This document shows, piece by piece, positions 55,401 through 64,000 of a stretch of DNA of 64,000 bases; position 1 is the stretch's first letter; each line of letters opens with the position of its first letter. Below the pieces are notes generated by a model. It made no database searches and was not told the origin of the DNA. It saw only the letters and a list, made by a program, of their open reading frames with translations. The stretch lies in NCBI GenBank assembly GCA_963662175.1, contig OY759216.1, positions 46,393,087 to 46,457,086 of the forward strand, read 5' to 3'. The position numbers and the translations under genes were made by a program. The stretch comes from Aradus depressus (lineage: Eukaryota; Arthropoda; Insecta; Hemiptera; Aradidae).

Positions 55401-55984
55401 AACCTTTATATTCTACAGCAAAAACAATATCAGTGAAGTTAGGGTTCGGATCTTGTGAATAATGTAAGCAGAGATCTGAGCTGAATTGTTGGTTTAAAAC
55501 GTGTTTTAATAGATAAAGCAATTCAGTATTCAATAATTGACTTTGAACGTAAAGATACAAAACAAAATTAATAAATAATAATAATACTTGAATAATGTCA
55601 ATATTTGAATTCTTGAGTATAACCCCAATTCAAAAACCAATATTTTACTAAATGTACAACTCATTCTTTGGGGTCGTAATCGTAATATAATTTCGGAATA
55701 AATAATATTTTCATTTAACTTAGTAAATGAAAGTGAACGTTTTGTGTACGTACGCTTCTTATAATTAATTTCGAAACATTAAATAATAAATATACCTGAT
55801 ACGGATGGGCCTGGTGTTTTTCGAAATACCTGAAAAATAACAAAAATTAAAATATAATTCAGGACAAAGTAACATCAATTTAATTTTCTGAATATGGCGA
55901 TAAGAGGTTGTACAATGCAAAACCCTAAATAAAATATATGTACCCATCGCCGATCCGTTGTGTTTTCCTTGCATGCATTACCAT
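39263..55984 (-). CDS. WAC: WAC-type WW-domain and coiled-coil adaptor, 11 exons
   Basis: WAC bridges RNF20/40 to RNA polymerase II for H2B ubiquitination and supports autophagy and mTOR signalling (family knowledge; fly name wacky). Exons 5' to 3': 55984-55944, 55829-55796, 55003-54796, 52160-52072, 51977-51897, 50736-50526, 48483-48280, 46170-45958, 43463-43309, 40998-40874, 39341-39263; in frame to 1440 nt (479 residues plus TAG). The N-terminus reads [10 protein letters not shown], then [15 protein letters not shown], as in WAC orthologues. The tiny 34-nt exon 2 is supported by both phases and sequence. Exons 3-5 encode an Arg/Ser/Asp/Glu-rich region. Exon 5 (27 codons, phase 0-0) is the least certain. 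The model is shorter than vertebrate WAC: the conserved middle helical block was not found and may be in unrecognised exons. Confidence 0.9.
40053..40843. mobile_element. Most complete TACTTCCCC-family element
   Basis: The left end is TATTTCCCCAGAACG at 40076, preceded by the shared flank GTCGTCGGTGAATCACCGGC; the right end is GCTGGGGAAGTA at 40832-40843. In other copies the left end is TACTTCCCCAG, so the family has 11-bp inverted termini bounded by TA, suggesting a mariner-like TA target. Just inside the right end ACTTCCCC-TATAC-GTATA-GGGGAAGT forms a small hairpin. The interior repeats a roughly 110-bp unit (GATATCGCTGAAATTTGACA occurs twice). It has no coding frame, so it would depend on a helper. 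Confidence 0.75.
41320..41897 (+). pseudogene. R1-like LINE 3' fragment with poly(A) tail
   Basis: One frame reads [29 protein letters not shown], a stop, then [20 protein letters not shown] and [13 protein letters not shown]. The C-terminal HVVLECPLY motif is typical of R1-clade non-LTR elements. A 3' tail with CCTCCATCGGAGGTCGGC ends in about 20 A (41875-41895). Internal stops show it is dead. It sits in a WAC intron on the opposite strand. Confidence 0.75.
42671..42963 (+). other. Unrecognised open frame in WAC intron 10
   Basis: The frame continues uninterrupted through [35 protein letters not shown] and [18 protein letters not shown] to a stop at 42961. It begins in AT-rich sequence and has no clear start context. 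I recognise no family. It may be a captured exon, a mobile-element piece, or chance. Confidence 0.3.
43605..43985 (+). pseudogene. LINE fragment, same family as 11509-11967
   Basis: The frame 43619-43891 has [20 protein letters not shown] and [11 protein letters not shown], then [15 protein letters not shown], the post-RT region of the same non-LTR family; it extends further 5' than the 11.5-kb copy. It ends by frameshift near 43890, and nucleotide similarity continues to about 43970. Confidence 0.75.
46775..47350. other. GC-rich unclassified block in WAC intron
   Basis: The block GGGTGCCGCTTGGAAGCAAG through CGCCACGAGGGGAGTCAAGG is compositionally foreign to the AT-rich intron. It has no intact frame and no second copy in the window. 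It could be a LINE 5' region or a pseudogene of unknown origin. Confidence 0.35.
47578..47735. repeat. Worn foldback related to the 3720 copy
   Basis: The ends are AATATTGTCTATTCCACAAA and TTTTTTGTGGAAGGGAAG. The right arm has CGACGATGATGTAATGCCG then ATACAAGTAG, recognisable as the same order as the 3.7-kb copy but with a broken core. Confidence 0.55.
49651..49912 (+). mobile_element. tRNA-derived SINE, near full length
   Basis: It opens with GTTTGCCTACAGAGCTCAAG, then the B box CGCGAGTTCGAAACCCGGCC, CATCTGGGATAGGACGTTAA, GCGATGGTCCCGAGCCTG, ATACTCGTTAAAAGACC, AGAGCCGGACTCACGACC and GCGATATGACCTCATAG. The tRNA-like head suggests RNA polymerase III origin. It is the best copy for defining the family. 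Confidence 0.85.
50153..50412. repeat. Foldback in WAC intron with hammerhead in the left arm
   Basis: Outer arms of about 50 bp (TTCTGGGGGTATTGAGGGTC, AGTCAATGATGAAAACACTA) pair with the right-hand copy ending at 50412. The right arm lacks the ribozyme part. The middle (CATATACATAAATATAGATC and similar) is AT-rich. Confidence 0.85.
50204..50240 (-). ncRNA. Candidate hammerhead ribozyme, minus strand, best stem I
   Basis: Minus-strand order: GCC (stem I), CUGAUGA (50231-50237), one extra U, stem II GAUAU with loop GAAAU and AUAUC, GAAA, CGU, U as cleavage residue, and GGC (stem I partner). All core residues match the consensus, stem I has three G-C pairs and stem II five pairs. Stem III is ACGU, a 4-nt palindrome. 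The strand is the WAC sense strand. Confidence 0.65.
50526..50736 (-). CDS. WAC: WAC exon 6: WW domain
   Basis: The exon encodes [17 protein letters not shown] followed by [15 protein letters not shown]. The two signature Trp (about residues 166 and 188), the YYYN core and the Pro after WEK form a complete WW domain that would bind Pro-rich peptides. A Pro- and Gln-rich tail follows. The spacing is that of WAC rather than YAP or Nedd4. Confidence 0.96.
51051..51582 (+). repeat. Direct repeat of about 160 bp, two copies 366 bp apart
   Basis: 51051-51215 and 51417-51582 share ACTATAA, GCACTCCATCACCAT, GGTATCATGGACC, CGGGAACA and CCAGGTAGAATCCACA in the same order. Each contains an A-run. They lie in a WAC intron. 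Confidence 0.75.
53875..53985 (+). repeat. SINE 3' fragment
   Basis: GTTAGGTACTCGTTAAAGAC, GGCAAAAGTTAGGACTCCG and CGGGCTCATGTCCACCAGGG match the SINE middle to 3' part. Confidence 0.65.
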
Positions 55985-57245
55985 TAATGCAAGTCTCTGA
56001 GAAATGTGAGTGGCTTTAATACAAGCCCTCCCTGGTTAATGATATCATGAAAACAACATAAAAGTGTATTTAATGACAAACTTTCTTCCCAGACGCCATG
56101 TCACATTCTGGACATGAACCGCAAGTCAAGTCATTCGAAAAAAAATATTAAATTAGAGATTTCCGTAATTATAAGTTTGAAAAAAATCAAATTATTCAAA
56201 CTTCATTAAAAAAAAAAAGTTAAATCTTTTAATACGTCACTTTAAATATGTAAAACAAATTCAGCAATGGTTTAGTAAGTTCTTCTCATATAACAGATGA
56301 TCTACCCATATGATAGTTGCCCTAATGTTCCTGTGGGGGCAGCACATGAGTTCTGAAAGTATTGAGGTGTTATTATGATCAAATACTTGTAAATTTATTT
56401 TTGCTTGTTAGTTTTTAATTGTTTTTTTTAATGATATTTTTATCGGAATTTTGCTTTATTGATAAACTTTTCATTCATAAAAACAAAATTACCAAATGTC
56501 GTAAAAAATCCTAGTGAACATTTTCATTTTTATCTCCTACATTTTAAGTTTTTTATCAAAACAGATTTTAATGGATAACAGATAGCGTTTTTATTGAACT
56601 ATTATGGTTTTGGCAGTGCCTTAGTTTGGTTAGTACTCAATTGTACACATTTTTCTCAAGAACTGAAAATAGAACTCGCCATTGTTTAGGTTTTTGTTAT
56701 TCGGTAAGTTTTTTTGTAGCTATTGGTCTGATTGCATGGTAAACTAATTTCAAGAAATTGAGATGTCATATTTATTTTAATTTTTAAAATATTCTCTACA
56801 ATTCATTGTATATATTGACAGTTTAATTATTATTTAACATTCAATAACGAAGTTTCCGTGTTACTCATAATTCGTTTTTATACACCTGATAAGGTGCATT
56901 ATAGTCGACTGTGACAAAAAAAAAGTTTCTTTGGGTAAAGTTGAACATTATATGAAACACTGGAGAATTCAATTAATAGACGTCGTAATTGTCTATAACA
57001 TAATGTTGAATTTTTATTTTGAGTCATTGTCGTTGATAGTATATTCTGCTCGACAGTAAAATAGTTTTTTTTTTTAAATTTTATTAGAAACATTTCATTT
57101 TCATTTAATATTATGAACTTTAGGGACGTACTACATTCCATGTAATTTTTTTTTAAAAGTAATGTTTGTGTTATTCCAGTTTCAGTTTACTGAATGTGCA
57201 TAAATCATTTCGATTAATCAAATTTGTTTCAGATAGACTATCAAG
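55985..57245. promoter_or_regulatory. Divergent intergenic region between WAC and PPP6R
   Basis: This 1.26 kb separates two outward-facing start codons and should hold both promoters. It is AT-rich and free of the repeat families seen elsewhere. TTTGTTTCAG ending at 57232, 13 nt before the PPP6R ATG, looks like a splice acceptor, so the PPP6R transcript probably begins in an upstream noncoding exon. No core promoter element could be assigned. Confidence 0.5.
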
Positions 57246-60200
57246 ATGTTTTGGCAGTTCAATCACAACTCTTCTCCGCAGATAGAAACAGTGCTGGTCA
57301 AGGAGGTTTGCTATTTTTTGTTATACAGTTATCAATTAATAATGAAGTTTAGGATACAGAAAGGAAGAGTTAGGAAAATACATTTCATATTTATGTACAT
57401 CGTGTATATCTTTATGTGTTCCGCATTCCTACTAAATAGTTTTTCTGTTTGCGAAAATATGGACTCCCATCCCAACTGACATTACTAGAAGAATAGTTCT
57501 TTAACCGATATTATATACTTACAATTTATGTAAAAAAAAAAATATTGTGAAGGATTGTACGTTATCTTGTACATATAATGTTCCTAGAACAATACGAATC
57601 ATGCTCATGTCACTGGTGTAGGCAAATACTCATTTTGGATGGGGAGGGGGCACTAGACATTTTTGGGAGTGGTAAATCCTTACTTTCCGAATCAGAAAAT
57701 ATTAATATTATTTCAGGAAATGTCTCATATACCTAGATAATATCAACAAAGAATGTTATATTGTATAACTTATTCATACAGTTTTTTTATATGAGGTAAA
57801 TACAGCGATCAGTGTTGACATCTGTCTCTGCGACTCCATGCATGAGCCATATAACGGGTCAACATGTTGTTTATCATATAATTAACATACTTCTTGGGCT
57901 AATTGTTTTCTGTCTGTTTATCGACGAGAGAGCGTGGTTTAGGTTATCCAATACAAGATTCATGCTCATAAATATTGGCAAAATGACTATATAGTATTTA
58001 TGAAAAGAGCAATCATTTTGACACTCAAGAGTTTTATTTCAGCTTCAATACATGAGACATGGAAAAAAATGTAATACAGACATTTTATGGTTTTTGTGGT
58101 TTATTTGGCCACAGATATGTAGGCATGTAATTCCAGAGGCCAAAATGTTACGCAAGGTGATTACTGCAATGTTATATGCCCCTATAACTATCTCCAAGCT
58201 CAGGTGGATGTTAAGCCTAACGCTATAAAAAACAGCAAAAATCTACCGATCAATGTCATCTCATCCCCACCATTCTAAAGTGGTGGAAGGGGACCCCAGA
58301 CATTAGTCACATTGTTCACAGACATTAGTCATTACACTGAAAGAAGTTGATAATCTCTTATATACTACTGTAGTTTTATTCTCAAAATTTGAGATCTTGT
58401 CATTTGCTTAACTTGTTATTTATAAATTACTGTATTTTTATCAGATATTATAACTAAGGTATGTGGTGTTCTAAAGGGTATTATGCTATTTTCTTCGATG
58501 TGGTAAGCTTGGGTTCATGGGATTTCTATGATTCCGTTCTATTTATGATATAATCCATGGATTCTATATCTACACACATATACTGTTTTAAGCTCCATTA
58601 CCTTATTGTATTCTTCAAAGATATCTGACTAATGCGGTTTGGTTTTCACAGAATCATAGTTTTAGGGATATTGAAGGTAGAAAAAGTCTATTTTCATTTA
58701 TTTATTCTTTTCAGGATGCTACACTCAATGAAATTCTAGATCAAGAAAACGTCCTACTGGATTTGAAGTCTCAAAATAAGAAACTAATTGAATTGTAAGT
58801 TGTATAATGTACAGCATTTGAAAATCATTATTTCAATAGTGAACTTTCAGTATTTAATATACTACCTGTGTTACCCGTGTTGGACTGCCTGAAATTAGAT
58901 CAAATTTGAATTTGAAATGAATGTAGTAATATCTCCCAATTTATTTCAAGAACTTAATATGTAATAACGTTTCGGGAGTCACCTCCCATTCTCAGTATTA
59001 GACTAGATCACAAAATTAGCAACAAATCCATAATTTATCCGAAAATTACTACAGAAATTTCGGATAAGTTGTGGATTTTTTAATTATTTTGTGACAGTCC
59101 AATACTGAGGATGGGAGGTGCCTCCCGAAACATTTAACCGTGGCTTGAAATAAATTGGAAGATTTTACTGCATTAATTTCATTAAAATTTGTTCTGGTTT
59201 CACTTAGTTGATATCTTCCTGTCAACAATGGGTAATGTTCTTTGAAATGATCTTTTTCGTTTACATAATTTTATTTATTTATTAATATTATTATTTTTAA
59301 CCCCCGACGCAAAAGGAAGGGTGTTTTAAATGTGTGTGTCTGTCTGTCTGTGGCATCGCAGCTCCAAGACGGCTGAACCGATTTCAAATTTTTTTGTTCA
59401 AAAGCTGGTATTTGCGAGATGGTTCTTAGCCATGTTTGGTGGGTCTCGGGTTTGCCGTTTCCAAGATCTTCAGGTTTCATTAGAGCCTGTGTAGGAATCT
59501 CGGCCTCTATTACAGATAGTTTGAGCTCAAATGTTTATAAGGTCAACCCCCTCCCCTCTACGCCCTTCAAGCCACCCTCCCCCTTTTTAAACGTTTATTT
59601 TTTGTCGGTTTTTTTTTTAAATTTAATATATTATTTTGAGAGGGTGAGTTATTTGTTTAAATTTGAAGTTAACTTTTCAATTTCTGCAATAATGATATAT
59701 GAATACAGTTTTCTTTGAGCATGTCTCATGTTAATTTAATGTAAAATGAAATTTTAAAAAAATTGGGAGCCAAGGTATATAGTTGGCACTTGCCCCAATC
59801 TGGCCTCATGCCCAAATTTTCTATGATAAAACCAGAGGTCAAGAAACCACGATTTGTAAAAATTAAAGGGGATTTTTGTGCGGAGTTGTTCGGAATCTGC
59901 CCAGTGTTATGAGGTTTGCTTCTGTATTGGGCTCCCGCAGTGGTATTTCAGAGCGTATTACTCATGACGACTTTTCCATTGTAGAGGGGAAGACCACGTC
60001 ATCTTGCAGACAGATAGATATCCTGCTGTCTCCTCAACCCGTTTAGTAGCGTCATAAACGTAAAAGAGTTGCTTGGCTTTCATTGTAATTGTGTCTAACC
60101 TATGGTGCTGCACAAAAGAATTTTCGAATGAAGTTATTGAGTTGTACAGAAGTGTAACTTGTTTGTGGTAAGTTCAGAGCCAGGAATGGCTAGGTAGAAA

Positions 60201-63200
60201 CTTGAAAAATCTAGGCTGGAACACTCTTATTTCAAAATGTAATGAAGTTAAGCCCGATGCTAACAAGACCACGGTAGCGAAAAAAATAAACTCATTGAGT
60301 ACCACGTGGATCGAAGAGATGAAGAACGTGTTGAGGAATAGGCTCCCTCACTCCAGTTGATTGGAGGGTCGAAAGAGAACTGACTCAGGTTGAAGGTTCG
60401 CTTCCAGAGTCTGGTCTCTTTTCACACACCGATGAAGTCAGGAGGCTGCGAAGCTGAGTACATAGTAAATCATTGTAGGTTTCATGTTCCCCAGTAGCAG
60501 CAACGACTGAGTCATCACCAGGATCAACATATCTCTTTTCTCATTCTCTATAATATAGACCCTTGTTGTTCCAGCATCACCCGAGGTGACATCCTGTCAG
60601 AGCTGGTCGGTCTCGTCACAGAGGAACCTAGCCTGGAACTAGATGAACAGGAACGGTACCGTCGGTCCAACCTGGCCTGTGAGGTACTCACTACAGACAT
60701 CCCCATCCTCAACGAGCGGCTCTCCGACCGAGCCCTCATCACAAGGCTCTATTCATTCCTGGAGGGGGACCCTCCACTCAACCCACTTATGGCATCCTTC
60801 TTCAGCAGGACACTTTCCATGCTCATATGCAGAAAGACAGATCAGGTGGGCATTTTATAAATAGTTATTAGACTCTTGGGGACATAAGGCATCGATAGCG
60901 ACTATTATTAGGGCAGGCACCCACCATGGACAGTAGGGGCTTCCCAGATAAAAAAAAACTTAACTAAGGGCCTCGACCGGGTATCGAACCCGCGATCTTG
61001 AGCTCAGTAAGCAAGCACGCTATTTATGATCTACCGGCGCCGTCTATATGCATATAAAAAGAGGTCCCAAGCCTGTACGAAGGTACTCGTCAAAGACCCC
61101 TACTCTGGGTGAACAAAAATGTAGGACTCCCATAGTAGAGTGGGGCTCATGTTCACAAGAGCGACGAAAGAGCACTCTGGTAGTAGGCGAAATGACCTCG
61201 TAGTTAGCAGCCCGAGCTTGGGTCACAATATATATGTATACAAAAATATATAATCTTATTATGACCAATCGCGTAATAGACAGCTCCCATACTTATGTTA
61301 CAGAAAAGGCTGAAGATGACCTTTTGGGTAAAATTTCTGCAAGACCTAATATGTTTTTTAAATTTAAATATTAGGTTTTTATTATTAAATTTTCTTATTT
61401 TTCTTTCAAACTTCAATCACTACATTGAGCCCTTTGAATTCAGGATTTATTTTATTTTCGACTCTTTTAAAAATAAAATTATGCTTGAATGATTATTTTC
61501 TTAAAAACTAATTTAATTTGTTTTTTGTTTTCAGTATTGGTATTCCTATCAATTCACCTGCCTTCAAGTTCTTGAATTTTTGAAGACAAAAGAAAATAGC
61601 TTGGATTTATTACTGAAACATTTAGGAACTTCGGCTATTATGGATTTAACATTGAAGTTAATGACTCACATCGAAGGAAACGAAATGCAACAAAATGTTA
61701 ACAACGTAAGTAGTGTTTTGTGTTTGTTTTTTTCAACCGTATGGATAGGAAATTTTATATGTATAGCCAGAAGTCCATAAGGATGACACCTATTGATTGT
61801 AAGCAAATGGCCCAGAGGCAAGTGATCGATCAGAGAAGGGTGGCACAACTCAAAAACCCTAATAATCGTCTATAATATGTTAACCACAGCATCAATTCTC
61901 CCATTTATTTTTTGTCTTTTCAAAAAATCGTGATTACAATCGTCCCGAGCTCCAATCATCAGTGTAATATATCTTTTCCATAGTTGTAACTATTCCTTCT
62001 GTTACTCAAAATCTTTCTTTTATGGAACATCATAGTGTCTACTTCCATCATCGAACATCCAGATGTAAGTAGACACTATGATTTTCAATCAAAGAAAGAT
62101 TCTGAGTAACGAAAGGAATAGTTAAATTAAGGAAAATATGTATTGCGCTGATGATGGGAGTAAAGCACGAAACGGGAGAATTAATGCTGTGATAATGTAT
62201 AATTGAATCAAAAATCTTACACAAACAAAAATAATAATTCTTAATATCGAATGTATCAACTCGAAATTTAGTATGATGATTCAGAAGTCCCTGAGAAGTA
62301 AATTCGCCACCTCCATTCTGCCACACTTTTCGAACGACGTCTTTAGCGCTAATGGCCTATAAAATAGAGATCAAGCAGTGACTGATTACCCATGGATGAG
62401 TTCGACTCTGCCTAAGCAGTGTCACCACTGGGTGATTTCTCCCCTCTTGATATTTGGACAATTCCATTGTTTTCCCCCTTCGCACATTTGCTTGTTGGTA
62501 TACATTCTTTGTACAGTTGCAAATATTAGTTTGTAAAAAAATAAAATAAAAATGAGCGAAAAAGAGCTGTAATTAAAGATACAAGATAAGATCCCTTCTC
62601 CTTTGATTCTCTACATAGTATAGAACCTGCTTAATTTTAATGATTTATTTAGTCTGCAAAAAAAACTACTACTTGAATTCATTAGTTTTACTCAAATTAT
62701 ATTATTTATTATTTACATATTTCTAAATTTAATTATGAAAAAGAGTGGCTGTCCGATACCACTTTCGAATTGTTTAAATAACAAAAAATGTGATGGGAGT
62801 TTAAATTTTTTAAATGTCTAATTCTTTTCATAATTTTTAAAAATTATACTCAATTCTCTGTTTAGATAAAGAATAAAGTTTTCTAGAAAAAGTATTTCAT
62901 TAATGTTTTTCATTCCTACAACTTGTAAAAAAATGAAATAAAGTTGAGGTGTCCGGTATCTCTTGAGCTTCTTCGTAATATTGTACACTTGTTATACAAT
63001 TTTTCACAATTAATAGCACCAGATATATATTTATTTATTTTTTTCATTTGTTTAAATAAGATATTTATTGAATTAATCTTTATTTATTTTCTATTTGATT
63101 TCAAAAGGAGAGCGAATACTTTGTTCATTAATTCAGGGCGGGGAAGTACATTGACGGTGATTCAACTTGTTTTAAGTCTGAATTCAATAAAATAAGAAAG

Positions 63201-63422
63201 AAAAAAAAAATGGGATAAAAGTGAGATTTGTTGTGTATTTCAGTGGTTGGAGAGTGAAGGTTTTATAGAGAAGTTGGTGAACCTGTTCAAGCCCGAAGTG
63301 GACCAAGATCGACATTATAATGCAGCTCAGCTTCTCTCTGATACTGTCAACAAGTGTCGGGAGATGGTATACCTCACCAATGAACGCACGGATCCCGACC
63401 CAATACTCGACTCTGTACAATC
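57246..63422 (+). CDS. PPP6R: SAPS-family protein phosphatase 6 regulatory subunit, 5' part, runs off window
   Basis: Scaffold that targets the PP6 catalytic subunit (PPP6R1-3 in vertebrates, a single gene in flies; family knowledge). Exons seen: 57246-57305, 58715-58794, 60575-60845, 61535-61705, 63244-63422. All are in frame with GT-AG introns, giving about 253 residues; the last visible exon ends in phase 2 and continues beyond the window. Marks of the SAPS domain: the MFWQF start, LNEILDQENVLLDLK, LACEVLTTDIP, LNPLMASFFSRTLSMLICRK followed by TDQ, LLLKHLGTSAIMDL, and WLESEGFIEKLVNLF with NAAQLLSD. The first introns are large and contain foldbacks, a SINE and a 59.3-kb repeat. Which vertebrate paralogue it matches best cannot be told here. 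Confidence 0.94.
58925..59165. repeat. Foldback in PPP6R intron 2 with hammerhead core in right arm
   Basis: Arms pair over CCCAATTTATTTCAAG, GGGAGTCACCTCCCAT and AAATTTCGGATAA-like blocks. The right arm has CUGAGGA at 59105-59111, U, stem II GGGAG-GUGC-CUCCC (five pairs) and GAAA ending at 59130, followed by CAUUU. The left arm, minus strand, has CUGAGAA with GAAACGUU, so each arm keeps a different part of the ancestral motif. Confidence 0.75.
59297..59640 (+). mobile_element. TAACCCCCGACGC-family repeat (plus orientation)
   Basis: It starts TAACCCCCGACGCAAAAGG and continues GTGTCTGTCTGTCTGTGGCA, CGGCTGAACCGATTTC, GCGAGATGGTTCTTAGCC, TCTTCAGGTTTCATTAGAGC and AATGTTTATAAGGTC, then a C-rich and T-run end. 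It is the inverse of 9716-10056. Noncoding. Confidence 0.8.
60930..61230. mobile_element. SINE with its 5' half inverted
   Basis: The tRNA-like head is on the minus strand (60950-61045: GCGGGTTCGATACCCGGTCG, GCGTGCTTGCTTACTGAGC), while the middle and 3' parts run on the plus strand (61060-61230: CCAAGCCTGTACGAAGG, GTGGGGCTCATGTTCAC, GAGCACTCTGGTAGTAGGCG). The halves point away from each other, as in a 5' inversion during insertion. Confidence 0.75.
61885..62210. repeat. Foldback in PPP6R intron 4 with hammerhead remnants
   Basis: Arms pair through ACAGCATCAATTCTCCC, ACTATTCCTTCTGTTACTC and CATAGTGTCTAC. The right arm has CTGATGA at 62148-62154 and GAAAC at 62169-62173, but the stem II between them is broken. 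The left arm has CTGATGA on the minus strand without GAAA. Confidence 0.7.
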
Positions 63423-63447
63423 GTAAGTTTTTTTCTTTGTTTGTTTT

Positions 63448-63735
63448 TGTGACACTGTACGGGCTTTAGTTGTGAGTTCATATCGGTTACTAGCAGAGCG
63501 CTCTGTTAGACATGAGCCCAACTCTACTGTGGGAGTTTTCAATGTTTCATACCCAAGTTTAATTGTCTCGGGTTAGGATCTTTAACGAGTACCTGACATC
63601 GCACAAGCTCGGGACTATCTCTTAACGTCCCATTCAAAGAAGGGCGTATTCAAGGTTTTTTTACGTTCCAGATCTAAAGGGCTGGATTTCGAACCCACGA
63701 TCTTGAGCTCAGCTATCGGCTCCCTCGTTAGTTTC
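63448..63735 (-). mobile_element. tRNA-derived SINE, full length, minus strand
   Basis: Minus-strand order: GGGAGCCGATAGCTGAGC, CAAGATCGTGGGTTCGAAAT (B box), GGGACGTTAAGAGATAGTCC, GAGCTTGTGCGATGTCAGG, TACTCGTTAAAGATCC, AGAGTTGGGCTCATGTC and GAGCGCTCTGC. It follows PPP6R exon 5 directly in the intron. Confidence 0.8.
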
Positions 63736-63904
63736 CTTAGTTGTCTACAGTTCTATTGTTGATTATTTGGGGTCATCTGCATGTTTTTAGGATTATGTAG
63801 GTCGAAATTCCACCCGGATACTTAGTCCAGCGATAAATCTGTGGGTAAACAGGAAGTATTATTTTTAAGCAAAATACAATATTTTTGATTAATTTGGGTA
63901 GAAT

Positions 63905-64000
63905 ATATTGCGAGAAGAGTGAGACGCAGGTAGAGCTTCGGTTTGGTTCGAAACCTGGCTGACGCCCTTGAGTTGTCTTATCTGGGAGGGAAGACTTGAG
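63905..64000 (+). mobile_element. SINE head, cut by the window end
   Basis: GTTTGGTTCGAAACCTGGCT is the B box, followed by GACGCCCTTGAGTTG and TATCTGGGAGGGAAG. The family continues beyond the window. Confidence 0.6.

Noticed and set aside
55339..55560. 73-residue minus-strand frame in WAC intron 2
   Set aside because: It has no known motif, is flanked by AT-rich sequence, and does not fit the phases of exons 2 and 3 as an extra exon. Left as chance.
59271..59718. Frames with [17 protein letters not shown]
   Set aside because: They come from the TAACCCCCGACGC repeat and are also found in its other copy at 9.8 kb. The repeat is noncoding.
1..64000. CRISPR arrays, operons, or bacterial contamination
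   Set aside because: No regularly spaced direct repeats and no intron-free gene clusters. All four genes are spliced animal genes.

Overview
The window is an AT-rich stretch of animal nuclear DNA, almost certainly from an insect. Its genes are split into many short exons with GT-AG introns, the introns are packed with short mobile-element remnants, and the four proteins are animal orthologues. The style of the repeats suggests a hemipteran, but that is only an impression.

Four conserved host genes alternate in orientation. (1) A complete USP47-type ubiquitin protease lies on the minus strand (1971-26119, 22 coding exons, 1257 codons by my splice model). (2) A complete MTCH2-type mitochondrial outer-membrane carrier homologue lies on the plus strand (29440-34117, 7 exons, 300 residues). 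(3) A WAC-type WW-domain/coiled-coil adaptor lies on the minus strand (39263-55984, 11 exons, 479 residues; one exon and the completeness of the middle are uncertain). (4) The first five coding exons of a SAPS-family PP6 regulatory subunit lie on the plus strand (57246-63422, running off the window). USP47/MTCH2 and WAC/PPP6R are divergent pairs, so the 26120-29439 and 55985-57245 gaps should hold their promoters. MTCH2 and WAC converge. Each splice model keeps frame across every junction. The genes have unrelated housekeeping roles (deubiquitination, outer-membrane insertion and apoptosis, H2B ubiquitination and autophagy scaffolding, phosphatase targeting), and nothing suggests they act as one pathway.

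The accessory content is dominated by several repeat families: a tRNA-derived SINE with a recognisable B box; a family with TACTTCCCCAG terminal inverted repeats; 5'-truncated LINE fragments of at least three kinds (RNase H type, an RT C-terminal type, an R1-like type); a family starting with TAACCCCCGACGC; and a set of foldback (palindromic) elements.

The foldbacks are the most unusual signal. Several carry, in one or both arms, the hammerhead ribozyme core: CUGANGA, then a GNRA-type or similar stem-loop, then GAAA, then a short self-complementary stem III and a cleavable UH. Three of them sit in one MTCH2 intron. Every copy carries an extra U between the CUGANGA box and stem II, and stem III is a palindrome (AGUACU, ACGU, ACCGGU), which points to dimeric action as described for Penelope-like elements and retrozymes. 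Activity is inferred, not shown.
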